A DNA stretch of 8,622 nt from NCBI GenBank assembly GCA_007118045.1, contig SKTG01000118.1, forward strand, positions 1 to 8,622, written 5' to 3'. The DNA is from Nitriliruptoraceae bacterium. Its GTDB lineage: Bacteria; Actinomycetota; Nitriliruptoria; Nitriliruptorales; Nitriliruptoraceae. The notes under the pieces are model-generated. The model had not been told where the DNA came from. It did not search any database and saw nothing but the letters and a program-made list of their open reading frames with translations. The stretch's first letter is position 1, and every line of letters starts with the position of its first letter. The position numbers were made by a program, and so were the translations under genes. Positions 1 to 5,833 of this stretch are shown in pieces.

Positions 1-540
1 CACCTCGCCGTCGACGAGGGTCCGCAGACGCTTGTCCTCGCGCGGGTCCCAGGCGTCGGCGCTGATCAGACCGGGTCCGAGCGGACACAGCGTGTCGGAC
101 CCCTTGACGCGCAGCATCGAGCCGGCGTCGGTGTCACGGAAGTCGTGCAGGCCGTAGTCGTTGGCGACCGTGTAGCCACCGATGTGGTCCCAGGCCTGAT
201 CGACGCTGACGTTGCGGGTCGTGCGACCGATCACGATGGCGATCTCGCCCTCGTAGTTGAGCCACTCGCATCGTTCGGGGCGTACCACGTGCCCCTCGTG
301 GCTGTTCAGGGACGACACGGGCTTGTGGAAGAAGGTCGGCGCCGCAGGCAGGCTGGTCCGGAACTCCTCGACCCGGGAACGGTGGTTGAGGTGCACGCAC
401 AGGATCTTCGAGGGTTGGACCGGGGGCAGGTGCTGCGCCTCGGAGAGCGGGACGCTACGGCCGTCTCCGGCGACCAGCCGATCGTCGTCGCGGACCACCG
501 CTGTCACGGCGCCGTCGAGCAGGATCCTGCGGGTCTCCAT
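1..540 (-). CDS. Fumarylacetoacetate hydrolase (FAH) family protein, HpcE/HpaG-like isomerase or decarboxylase, 3' end missing
   Basis: The frame is open from an ATG at 538-540 to the left edge, giving 180 residues. FAH-fold enzymes are usually about 250-290 residues, so the C-terminal third lies outside the window. An N-terminal segment leads into the FAH core at about residue 45 (KILCVHLNH). The usual acidic metal-ligand pattern is present: E97 and E99 in NYEGE, and D128 in VANDYG. K73 in FHKP and the later VKGSDTLCPLGPG stretch resemble HpcE-type proteins. A purine-rich site (GGAAG, complement of 548-552) lies 7 bases before the start. Known members hydrolyse, isomerise or decarboxylate 2-oxo acids in the cytosol using Mg2+ or Mn2+. 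The divergent neighbours encode a ring-cleavage dioxygenase and an aldehyde dehydrogenase. A role as tautomerase/decarboxylase in the lower meta-cleavage route is therefore inferred; the exact substrate is not visible. Confidence 0.85.
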   Translation of the reverse strand, partial: METRRILLDGAVTAVVRDDDRLVAGDGRSVPLSEAQHLPPVQPSKILCVHLNHRSRVEEFRTSLPAAPTFFHKPVSSLNSHEGHVVRPERCEWLNYEGEIAIVIGRTTRNVSVDQAWDHIGGYTVANDYGLHDFRDTDAGSMLRVKGSDTLCPLGPGLISADAWDPREDKRLRTLVDGEV

Positions 541-550
541 CGGTTCGCTT

Positions 551-588
551 CCGTCCGGTGCGGCTGCGTCGTCGGGTCCGCCGGACGG
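551..588. repeat. 8-bp inverted repeat in the leader/promoter of the FAH-family gene
   Basis: CCGTCCGG at 551-558 is the exact reverse complement of CCGGACGG at 581-588, with 22 bases between. The right arm with the next base (581-589) reads ACCGTCCGG on the minus strand, which differs at one position from the ACCGTTCGG half-site of the palindrome at 692-711. The repeat overlaps the minus-strand TACCGT hexamer (585-590), and its left arm touches the ribosome-binding site of the FAH-family gene. It could be a second operator or an RNA hairpin in the leader. Confidence 0.35.
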
Positions 589-691
589 TAGCCGGCGAGG
601 TGTCCGCGGCCCCGGCCCGGTGACCGTGCGGTCGGTGCCGCCCGGGAGCCGCGCGGTGCGGAGCGGGTGGTGGCGGCGGGCGTGCTCCACT

Positions 692-711
692 ACCGTTCGG
701 CCCCGAACGGT
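692..711. promoter_or_regulatory. Perfect 20-bp palindrome, candidate operator
   Basis: ACCGTTCGG at 692-700 and its exact reverse complement CCGAACGGT at 703-711 are separated by two bases. The palindrome overlaps the candidate -10 hexamer TACCGT (691-696) and ends 35 bases before the GTG start of the decarboxylase-family gene, which suits a repressor or a proximally binding activator. The TTCGG/CCGAA core resembles sites bound by dimeric helix-turn-helix regulators such as IclR-family members that control aromatic catabolism. The regulator family is an inference, and no regulator gene is present in this part of the window. Confidence 0.55.
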
Positions 712-746
712 CGACGCCGAGGCGCACGTCGGGAGAGGACGTCGAG

Positions 747-1550
747 GTGGCACAGCAACGTGGGTTCCTGTTCCCCCGGACGGCCACGGGCCGTTCGTCG
801 ATCCTGCCCCCGCCGCCCTGGCACTACTCGGGGGACCTGCTCACGATCGAGTACCGCACCGATCCCGACCGCGTCGTCGAGCTGCTGCCCGATCCGCTGG
901 AGCCGGCCGAGGACCCGGGTGCGGTGGCGTTGGTGTGGGCCGACTGGCAGTCGTGCGGTGACTCCTACGAGGAGCTGTTGGACCCCGTGCGCGCCCAGTA
1001 CCGCGAGGTGTTCTTCGTGATCCGCGGCCGCTACCGCGGTGAGCACGTCTCGCGGTGCGCCTACATCTGGGTCGACAGCGACTTCTCCATGGCGCGCGGC
1101 CACTACCAGGGCTACCCGAAGAAGCTCGGTTCGATCCACATGACGCGCCCGGTCGCCTACGGCCGGGCCGGGCCGCGTCTGCAGCCGGGAGGGCGCTTCG
1201 GTGCCACGCTCGCGGCCGCGGACCGCCGGCTGGTGGAGGCCACCTTCACGATCACCGGTACCAGCGAGACCGGGGGTTTCGTCAACAGCCACGCCATGCT
1301 GCACACCCGTTTCATGCCGGCGATCGAGGGGGCCGACGCCCCTCCGTCGCTCGACGAGCTGGTCCGGGTCGAGACCACGGACGTCGAGGCGGGACCGATC
1401 CACGTCGGCGATGCGGAGCTGCGGCTGTTCGACAGCCCGGTGGAGGAGTTCCAGGCGCTCCAGCCACGCGAGATGCTGACGGCCACCTACCGCCAGGTCG
1501 GCGCCACCTTCGCCGGTGGCGACACGGTGGAGACCCACCACGAACGGTGA
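747..1550 (+). CDS. Acetoacetate decarboxylase (ADC) family protein
   Basis: The product is 267 residues, close to the usual 240-270 for the family. The GTG start at 747 is supported by GGGAGAGGA at 731-739, seven bases upstream. The diagnostic GYPKKLG motif lies at 122-128. K125 and K126 correspond to the Schiff-base lysine and the neighbouring pKa-perturbing lysine of clostridial acetoacetate decarboxylase (Lys115/Lys116), so the protein is probably catalytically competent for imine chemistry on a keto acid. There is no signal peptide or membrane segment, so it is cytosolic. It is the first gene of an operon with an extradiol dioxygenase (65-base gap) and an aldehyde dehydrogenase. The superfamily also includes aldolase/dehydratase-type members, so decarboxylation of acetoacetate itself should not be assumed. 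From context the substrate is more likely a 2-oxo acid formed downstream of ring cleavage. Confidence 0.85.
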   Translation: MAQQRGFLFPRTATGRSSILPPPPWHYSGDLLTIEYRTDPDRVVELLPDPLEPAEDPGAVALVWADWQSCGDSYEELLDPVRAQYREVFFVIRGRYRGEHVSRCAYIWVDSDFSMARGHYQGYPKKLGSIHMTRPVAYGRAGPRLQPGGRFGATLAAADRRLVEATFTITGTSETGGFVNSHAMLHTRFMPAIEGADAPPSLDELVRVETTDVEAGPIHVGDAELRLFDSPVEEFQALQPREMLTATYRQVGATFAGGDTVETHHER

Positions 1551-1615
1551 CCAGGACGGCGGCCGGGCGGCGGCCGGCGCCGGAGCCAGCGCGGAGACCA
1601 CACCAGGAGCGGATC
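1551..1615 (+). repeat. GC-only direct repeat in the gap between the decarboxylase-family and dioxygenase genes
   Basis: The 65-base spacer contains two copies of CGGCGGCCGG (1557-1566 and 1568-1577), followed by the self-complementary CCGGCGCCGG (1574-1583). It can fold on itself, but there is no T tract and the next gene has its own strong ribosome-binding site (AGGAG 1605-1609). I read it as an intercistronic spacer, not a terminator. Confidence 0.3.
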
Positions 1616-2491
1616 ATGGGAGAGATCGTCGGAGCTGGGCTCGTCTCGCACGCGCCCACCATCATGTTCGACGAGGCGACGCGCCGTGAGCTCAACGAGG
1701 GGCGCGAGATCTCGCTCGTCCCCGGGTTGCAGCGGTTGCGCGACGAGGTCCTCGATCGGTTGCGGCCCGACACCGTCGTCGTGCTCGACACGCACTGGTT
1801 CACGACGGTCGAGCACGTGGTCGCCGCGCACGAGCGCCGGCAGGGCCGCATGACGTCGTCGGAGCTGCCGCGCGGCATGAAGCAGGTGCCCTACGACTTC
1901 CCCGGCGACCCCGAGCTGGCGCGGCTGATCGAGAAGCACGGCAACGAGCTCGGGACCCCCACCCACGCCGAGGACGATCCGTACCTGCCCGTCTACTACG
2001 CCACGGTCAACCTGACGCACTACCTGCAGCGCGACGAGCGGTGGGTCTCCGTCTCGATCGTCCAGACCGGCGAGGACGACGACTTCCTCACGCTCGGCCG
2101 CGCCATCGGCGACGCCGTGGCCGCCTCGGACCGACGGGTGGTGGTGCTCGCCAGCGGTGGCATGAGCCACACGTTCCATCCGCTCAGGCAGCTGCCGGCG
2201 CACGAGGCCTCCGACCCCAGCCACATCGTCACCCCGGAGGCTCGTGCCGCCGACGAGCAGCGCGTGAGCTGGCTCGAGGCGGGCGAGCACGCCCGGGTGA
2301 TCGACGGCATGTCCGACTACCACCCCCACGCCCCTGAGGGTGGCTTCGGCCACTACCTCGCCATGGTCGCGGCCATCGGCGGCCGGGAGTGCGTGGCACC
2401 GGGTGAGCGCTTCAGCGACTACGAGAACGCCACGGGCACCGGCCAGGTCCATGTCTGGTTCGAGCGCCCGGACGGTGGCTGGACCGCTTAG
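1616..2491 (+). CDS. Class III (LigB-type) extradiol ring-cleavage dioxygenase, HpaD-like
   Basis: The product is 291 residues; E. coli HpaD is about 283. The start is the ATG at 1616, six bases after AGGAG (1605-1609). The open frame continues upstream, but only over the previous gene. The sequence follows the LigB/HpaD family closely. H12 (SHAP), H60 (LDTHW) and E241 (EGGFGHY) fit the 2-His-1-Glu Fe(II) ligands of LigB (His12, His61, Glu242). H185 in ASGGMSH fits the catalytic acid/base histidine. The C-terminal NATGTGQVHVWF matches the end of HpaD. The family inserts both atoms of O2 into a catechol next to the hydroxyls. For HpaD the substrate is homoprotocatechuate and the product 5-carboxymethyl-2-hydroxymuconate semialdehyde. 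The following aldehyde dehydrogenase and the divergent FAH-fold gene support this kind of route. The true catechol is inferred; gallate-, protocatechuate- or aminophenol-type substrates remain possible. Confidence 0.88.
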   Translation: MGEIVGAGLVSHAPTIMFDEATRRELNEGREISLVPGLQRLRDEVLDRLRPDTVVVLDTHWFTTVEHVVAAHERRQGRMTSSELPRGMKQVPYDFPGDPELARLIEKHGNELGTPTHAEDDPYLPVYYATVNLTHYLQRDERWVSVSIVQTGEDDDFLTLGRAIGDAVAASDRRVVVLASGGMSHTFHPLRQLPAHEASDPSHIVTPEARAADEQRVSWLEAGEHARVIDGMSDYHPHAPEGGFGHYLAMVAAIGGRECVAPGERFSDYENATGTGQVHVWFERPDGGWTA

Positions 2492-2492
2492 A

Positions 2493-2516
2493 TACCGGGA
2501 GCGTCCGCCCCCGGTA
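2493..2516 (+). promoter_or_regulatory. Intercistronic hairpin upstream of the aldehyde dehydrogenase
   Basis: TACCGGG (2493-2499) pairs perfectly with CCCGGTA (2510-2516). Past one mismatch the loop can add two more pairs around a GTCC tetraloop. The hairpin starts two bases after the dioxygenase stop and ends three bases before the AGGAG (2520-2524) of the next gene. It has no following T run, so it is not a classical terminator. An mRNA-processing or -stability element, or one that tunes translation of the downstream gene, is more likely. Confidence 0.4.
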
Positions 2517-2532
2517 CGCAGGAGCCGTCCAG

Positions 2533-3960
2533 ATGAGCCAGTACCCCACGCGGATCGATGGCCAGCCCGTCCACACCGACGAGGGCCTGCGTGTCACGGC
2601 GCCGTACGACGGCCGGGACCTCGGGGAGGTCCCCGTGTGCACGGCCGAACACGTCGACAGGGCCGTCGCCGCCGCGAAACGCTCGATGAGCGACGCGCCC
2701 CTGCCACAGTGGCGGCGCGCGGAGATCCTCGATCGTGCCGCGCAGGACCTCACCGACGAGGAGGTCTTCGAGGACCTCGCGCGCACGATCGCGCTCGAGG
2801 CCGCCAAGCCCATCACCACGGCTCGCGCCGAGGTGTCACGCTGCATCTCCACGTTCACGTTCGCGGCCACCGCCTGTCGCACGCTGGCGGGGGAGGTGCT
2901 CCCCCTCGACGCCTCGCGGGCCGGGGAGGGACGGCTCGGCTTCACACTGCGCGTTCCGATCGGCGTCGTCGGGGCCATCACCCCCTTCAACTTCCCGGTC
3001 AACCTCGTCGCGCACAAGCTGGCACCCGCGATCGCCGCCGGCTGCCCGGTCGTGCTGAAGCCGGCCCACCAGACCCCGTTGTCCGGGCTCAAACTGGTCG
3101 AACTGCTGCTCGACCGGTGCGGACTCCCACACGGCTGGCTCCACAGCGTCACCGGCTCCGGCAGCGTCGTCGGGGCAGCGCTGGTCGACCACGACGACGT
3201 GGCCATGATCACCTTCACGGGTTCCCCGGAGGTCGGCTGGGGCATCCGGGGGGCGGCTCCGCAGAAGAAGGTGTCGCTCGAGCTCGGCAACAACTCGCCG
3301 ATCATCGTCGAGCCCGACGCGGACCCGGAGGAGGCGGCCAGGAAGATCGCCGCGGCGGGTACCAGCCACGCCGGCCAGTCCTGCATCTCCGTGCAACGGG
3401 TGTTCGTGCAGCGTTCCGTGGCCGACGGCTTCGTCGCCGCGCTCGTCGCCGCCATCGAGCGGCTGCGGGTCGGCGACCCGCTCGACGACCGCACGCACGT
3501 GTCCGCCCTCATCGACGCGGAGAACCGTGACCGGGTCGTGAGCTGGATCGAGGGGGCCGTCGCGGCCGGCGCCACGGTCGCCACAGGTGGTTGGGTCGGC
3601 GACGACGGTGTGCTCGTCCCCACGGTGCTCACCGATGTGACCCCGGACATGAAGGTGTGTCGAGAGGAGGTGTTCGGGCCCCTGCTGGCCGTGCAGGTCT
3701 ACGACGGGATCGAGGAGGCCTTCGCCCGCGCCAACGACACGCGCTACGGGCTGCATGCGGCGGTGTTCACCGACGACCTGCGTACGGCGCGACGCGCCAT
3801 CGAGGAACTGGACTTCGGTGGGGTGATCGTCAACGACGTACCGACGTGGCGCGCCGATCAGATGCCGTACGGCGGTGTGCGGGACTCCGGCAACACCCGG
3901 GAGGGGCCGTTCCACGCGGTCCAGGAGATGACCGAGATCCGGTCCGCGGTCATCGCCTGA
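2533..3960 (+). CDS. NAD(P)-dependent aldehyde dehydrogenase, likely acting on the ring-cleavage semialdehyde
   Basis: The product is a full-length 475-residue member of the ALDH superfamily. The ATG at 2533 is eight bases after AGGAG (2520-2524). The catalytic set is complete: N153 in TPFNFP (oxyanion), K176 in VLKPA (cofactor ribose), the FTGS motif at 228-231, general base E250 in SLELG, nucleophile C284 in AGQSC, and E379 in EEVFGP. The GQSCISVQRVF signature is typical of the lactaldehyde/y4uC-like branch more than of HpaE or betaine aldehyde dehydrogenases. An unusual detail is LELGNN at 249-254, where most members have LELGGK or LELGGN. As third gene of the operon (41-base gap), it is inferred to oxidise the semialdehyde made by the dioxygenase to the dicarboxylate. 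Substrate and coenzyme preference cannot be read from the sequence. It converges with the next gene, leaving nine bases between the stops. Confidence 0.9.
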   Translation: MSQYPTRIDGQPVHTDEGLRVTAPYDGRDLGEVPVCTAEHVDRAVAAAKRSMSDAPLPQWRRAEILDRAAQDLTDEEVFEDLARTIALEAAKPITTARAEVSRCISTFTFAATACRTLAGEVLPLDASRAGEGRLGFTLRVPIGVVGAITPFNFPVNLVAHKLAPAIAAGCPVVLKPAHQTPLSGLKLVELLLDRCGLPHGWLHSVTGSGSVVGAALVDHDDVAMITFTGSPEVGWGIRGAAPQKKVSLELGNNSPIIVEPDADPEEAARKIAAAGTSHAGQSCISVQRVFVQRSVADGFVAALVAAIERLRVGDPLDDRTHVSALIDAENRDRVVSWIEGAVAAGATVATGGWVGDDGVLVPTVLTDVTPDMKVCREEVFGPLLAVQVYDGIEEAFARANDTRYGLHAAVFTDDLRTARRAIEELDFGGVIVNDVPTWRADQMPYGGVRDSGNTREGPFHAVQEMTEIRSAVIA

Positions 3961-3969
3961 TACCGAGCG

Positions 3970-4512
3970 CTACGGCAGCTGCCCGGCGAACGCCAGGGCG
4001 CGTCGCACCAGGCGGCCGTGTCCTGAGGACATCTCCTGGGAGATCGACGGGCTCATCGCCTCAGCCGGGGTCAACCACGCGAGGTCGAGCACGTTCTCCG
4101 GCGGTGCGCAGTCCCCGTCGCACGGGACGAGGTAGCCCAGCGCGACCGCGTGCTGCCGCGGGTCGTGGAAGCCGGACTCGCGTGGCTCGGGGAAGTACTC
4201 CGCGACCGTGAACGGCGCTACACCGGCAGGGAGCTGCGGCGACGAGTCGGGCCCCAGGTCCTTGCTGAGGTGGCGCCACAACGCGTCGCGCAGCGGCTCG
4301 TTGTACAGGACCCGACCGGAGACGACCGCGCGCGAGACGCTCCCGTCCGCCTGTGCCCGCAGCAACAGGCCCACCCGATCGATGCGCCCGAGGTGATCCA
4401 CCCGCACGGGCACCGCTTCGACGTAGACCATCGGGACCTGGCCGCGCACCTGCTCGAGCCCCTCCTCGGACAGCCAGCCTGGGGAGGTCTCGAGGGCATC
4501 GTTGACTGACAT
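3970..4512 (-). CDS. DUF4916 / Nudix-like protein with a degenerate Nudix box
   Basis: The product is 180 residues starting at the ATG complementary to 4510-4512. AAGGAG (complement of 4524-4529) lies 11 bases upstream, slightly far but clear. Longer starts on the same frame would run through the divergent gene and are rejected. The sequence agrees with the actinobacterial DUF4916 family of Nudix-like proteins: GWLSEEGLEQVRGQVPMVYV (residues 12-31), RAVVSGRVLY (61-70), PFTVAEYFP (100-108) and DPRQHAVALGYLVPCDGDC (117-135). The region 66-87 has the spacing of a Nudix box (G66, E72, R80, G87), but the usual REUxEExG reads RHLSKDLG. Two of the expected glutamates are therefore H81 and K84, and the third is D85. 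Metal-dependent pyrophosphohydrolase activity is doubtful. No signal peptide is visible and the role is unknown. Confidence 0.8.
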   Translation of the reverse strand: MSVNDALETSPGWLSEEGLEQVRGQVPMVYVEAVPVRVDHLGRIDRVGLLLRAQADGSVSRAVVSGRVLYNEPLRDALWRHLSKDLGPDSSPQLPAGVAPFTVAEYFPEPRESGFHDPRQHAVALGYLVPCDGDCAPPENVLDLAWLTPAEAMSPSISQEMSSGHGRLVRRALAFAGQLP

Positions 4513-4635
4513 CGGTGCTGGGGCTCCTTGGGGACGGATCCGGGGCTCGACACAGGATGCCACCCCGGGCGGTCGTCCCGGACATGTCGCCGTCCGGGGG
4601 CGCCCGCGGTGGGGTCGGTGGCTACCGTCTCCGCG
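4513..4635. promoter_or_regulatory. Divergent promoter region between the DUF4916 and CPBP genes, with an inverted repeat
   Basis: These 123 bases separate the two divergent starts. On the plus strand TACCGT (4623-4628) ends seven bases before the ATG at 4636. This is the distance expected if transcription begins at or next to the start codon, i.e. a leaderless mRNA. CCCGGAC (4577-4583) and GTCCGGG (4592-4598) form a 7-bp inverted repeat with an 8-base spacer and could be an operator. I see no clear -10 for the minus-strand gene. Confidence 0.35.
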
Positions 4636-5319
4636 ATGCTGCCGCCGGTCCTGCTCTCCGCCTGCCTCCTGGCCTGGAGCCTGCTCGCCAACCTCGGGCT
4701 CGGCGACCGGGGCTACACGGTGCGCAACCTCGCCCTGGTCGTCCTGCTGCTCGCGCTCGCTCGCGCGCTGGGGCTGGAGCGGGGCGAGCTCGGGCTCGCC
4801 CGTACCGACGCCGTCGCGGGTCTGCGGTGGGGCGTGGGCGCCACCGCGGTCGTGACGGTGGTGGTCGTCGGCGGCGTCGTGTTCGAGGACGTCATCGGGC
4901 CGCTCGGAGCGCTCCTGCACGACGTCCGTGCGGACCTGAGCACGGGGCAGCTCGCGTACGCGGTCCTCGTCCGCATCCCGCTCGGCACCGCCCTCTTCGA
5001 GGAGGTCGCCTTCCGCGGCGTGCTGTTGGCCGCCTTCCTGCGCGCGACGACGACCAGCCGGGCGGTCGTGCTCTCGAGCGTGGTCTTCGGGCTCTGGCAC
5101 GTCGCCCCCACGATCGTGGCCCTTCGGCTCAACCTCGTGGCCCCGGGCTCCGTCGAGGGGCTGTTGGCGATCGTGGGCGGCGTGCTCGCCACCACCGTCG
5201 GAGGCGCCCTGTTCACCTGGCTGCGGTTGCGCTCAGGCAGCCTGCTGGCCCCGCTGTTGGCGCACTGGGCCGTCAACGGGGTCGGTCTGGTGGCCGCGTC
5301 GATGACGATCGGCGGATGA
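4636..5319 (+). CDS. CPBP (CAAX protease/bacteriocin-processing, Abi) family intramembrane metalloprotease
   Basis: From the ATG at 4636 the product is 227 residues and begins directly with a hydrophobic helix (about 4-20). A GTG at 4618 is an alternative start (233 residues). Neither has a convincing ribosome-binding site; 4636 is preferred because a -10-like TACCGT sits seven bases before it. Further hydrophobic segments lie at about 31-46, 66-83, 107-121, 126-136, 143-152, 173-195 and 203-222, as in this multi-pass family. All three CPBP motifs are present: EEVAFR (E122, E123, R127), FGLWH (F151, H155) and HWAVN (H210, N214). The family comprises glutamate/histidine-based membrane proteases related to Rce1, some giving immunity to self-made bacteriocins. 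No bacteriocin or prenylated substrate gene is seen nearby, so the role here is open. The gene is convergent with the PEBP gene. Confidence 0.85.
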   Translation: MLPPVLLSACLLAWSLLANLGLGDRGYTVRNLALVVLLLALARALGLERGELGLARTDAVAGLRWGVGATAVVTVVVVGGVVFEDVIGPLGALLHDVRADLSTGQLAYAVLVRIPLGTALFEEVAFRGVLLAAFLRATTTSRAVVLSSVVFGLWHVAPTIVALRLNLVAPGSVEGLLAIVGGVLATTVGGALFTWLRLRSGSLLAPLLAHWAVNGVGLVAASMTIGG

Positions 5320-5342
5320 TCGCCACCGCGTGTCGGTGGCGA
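5320..5342. terminator. Strong hairpin between convergent genes, probable bidirectional terminator
   Basis: TCGCCACCG (5320-5328) pairs perfectly with CGGTGGCGA (5334-5342) around a five-base loop. It begins one base after the CPBP stop and sits 32 bases past the stop of the convergent PEBP gene. There is no T run on either side. A T-poor strong hairpin is common at gene ends in high-GC actinobacteria, and the position suits termination from both directions. Confidence 0.55.
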
Positions 5343-5374
5343 CGCGGCCACCACCGTTCAGCGGAGCCGGGGGA

Positions 5375-5833
5375 CTACCGCTCGTAGACGCCGACGACCC
5401 GGTTCTGCTCGATGATGGCGTCGCCGTAGCGCTCGAGGAACTCCAACCGGTCCGGGGCGCCCTCGACCTCGCGCGAGAGCGCGTAGACCCAGAAGTAGTA
5501 GCGGTGCGGGCCGTGACCTTCGGGGGGCTGCGGGCCGCCGTAACCGGTGGCCCCGAAGTCGTTCGGGCCGGGCCGGTACTGCGCGTCCGCGTCCGGGCCG
5601 ATCTCCGTGACGTCGGCGGGGATGCCGTAGAGGGTCCAGTGCGTGAACCCGTGGGGCACGGGCGCGTCGGGATCGTGGCAGACGATCGCCAGCTCGACGG
5701 CATCGTCGGGGACGCCGTCGATCAGGAAGCTCGGCGCCTCGTTGTCCACGTCGTTTGCGTGGCGATCCTCCAGCACCCCGCCGGGCAGGAACTCCCGGCT
5801 GCTGATCGCGAGATCCTGGATGTTCAGACCCAC
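5375..5833 (-). CDS. YbhB/YbcL family phosphatidylethanolamine-binding-like protein (PEBP, Raf kinase inhibitor-like)
   Basis: The product is 152 residues, in the usual bacterial PEBP range (about 150-180). The start is a GTG (complement of 5831-5833), seven bases after a strong AGGAGGAG (complement of 5841-5848). The family's anion-pocket motifs are clear: CHDPDAP (52-58), HGFTHW (61-66) and GYGGPQPPEGHGPHRY (97-112), followed by YYFWVYAL (112-119). No signal peptide is visible, so it is expected in the cytosol. Bacterial members bind small anionic ligands and their physiological role is mostly unknown. The gene stands alone on its strand here: the neighbour downstream is convergent, and the upstream flavoprotein gene ends 230 bases away, so it probably has its own promoter. 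A TACGGT hexamer (complement of 5874-5879) is a weak -10 candidate. Confidence 0.9.
   Translation of the reverse strand: MGLNIQDLAISSREFLPGGVLEDRHANDVDNEAPSFLIDGVPDDAVELAIVCHDPDAPVPHGFTHWTLYGIPADVTEIGPDADAQYRPGPNDFGATGYGGPQPPEGHGPHRYYFWVYALSREVEGAPDRLEFLERYGDAIIEQNRVVGVYER

Larger units (their letters stand above)
541..746. promoter_or_regulatory. Divergent promoter region of the ring-cleavage cluster
   Basis: These 206 bases separate the FAH-family gene (minus) from the three-gene operon (plus), so both promoters must lie here unless transcription enters from outside. A TACCGT hexamer, a plausible actinobacterial -10 of the TAnnnT type, occurs on the plus strand at 691-696 and on the minus strand at 585-590. 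No convincing -35 element is visible for either. Each hexamer overlaps an inverted repeat. I see no coding frame with its own ribosome-binding site here. Confidence 0.5.

Noticed and set aside
1055..1615. A much longer upstream extension of the dioxygenase frame
   Set aside because: The extension only overlaps the decarboxylase-family gene in another frame and is arginine- and proline-rich noise. The ATG at 1616 has a good ribosome-binding site and begins the conserved SHAP region correctly.
1487..2452. Long minus-strand open frames antisense to the dioxygenase and (2412-3915) the aldehyde dehydrogenase
   Set aside because: They are stop-free because of GC-rich codon usage, have biased composition and no ribosome-binding site or family resemblance, and lie opposite conserved genes.
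4513..5100. Extension of the DUF4916 frame upstream over the CPBP gene on the minus strand
   Set aside because: It is antisense to a clearly conserved CPBP protease, has no protein-like content, and the family begins at the ATG at 4512.
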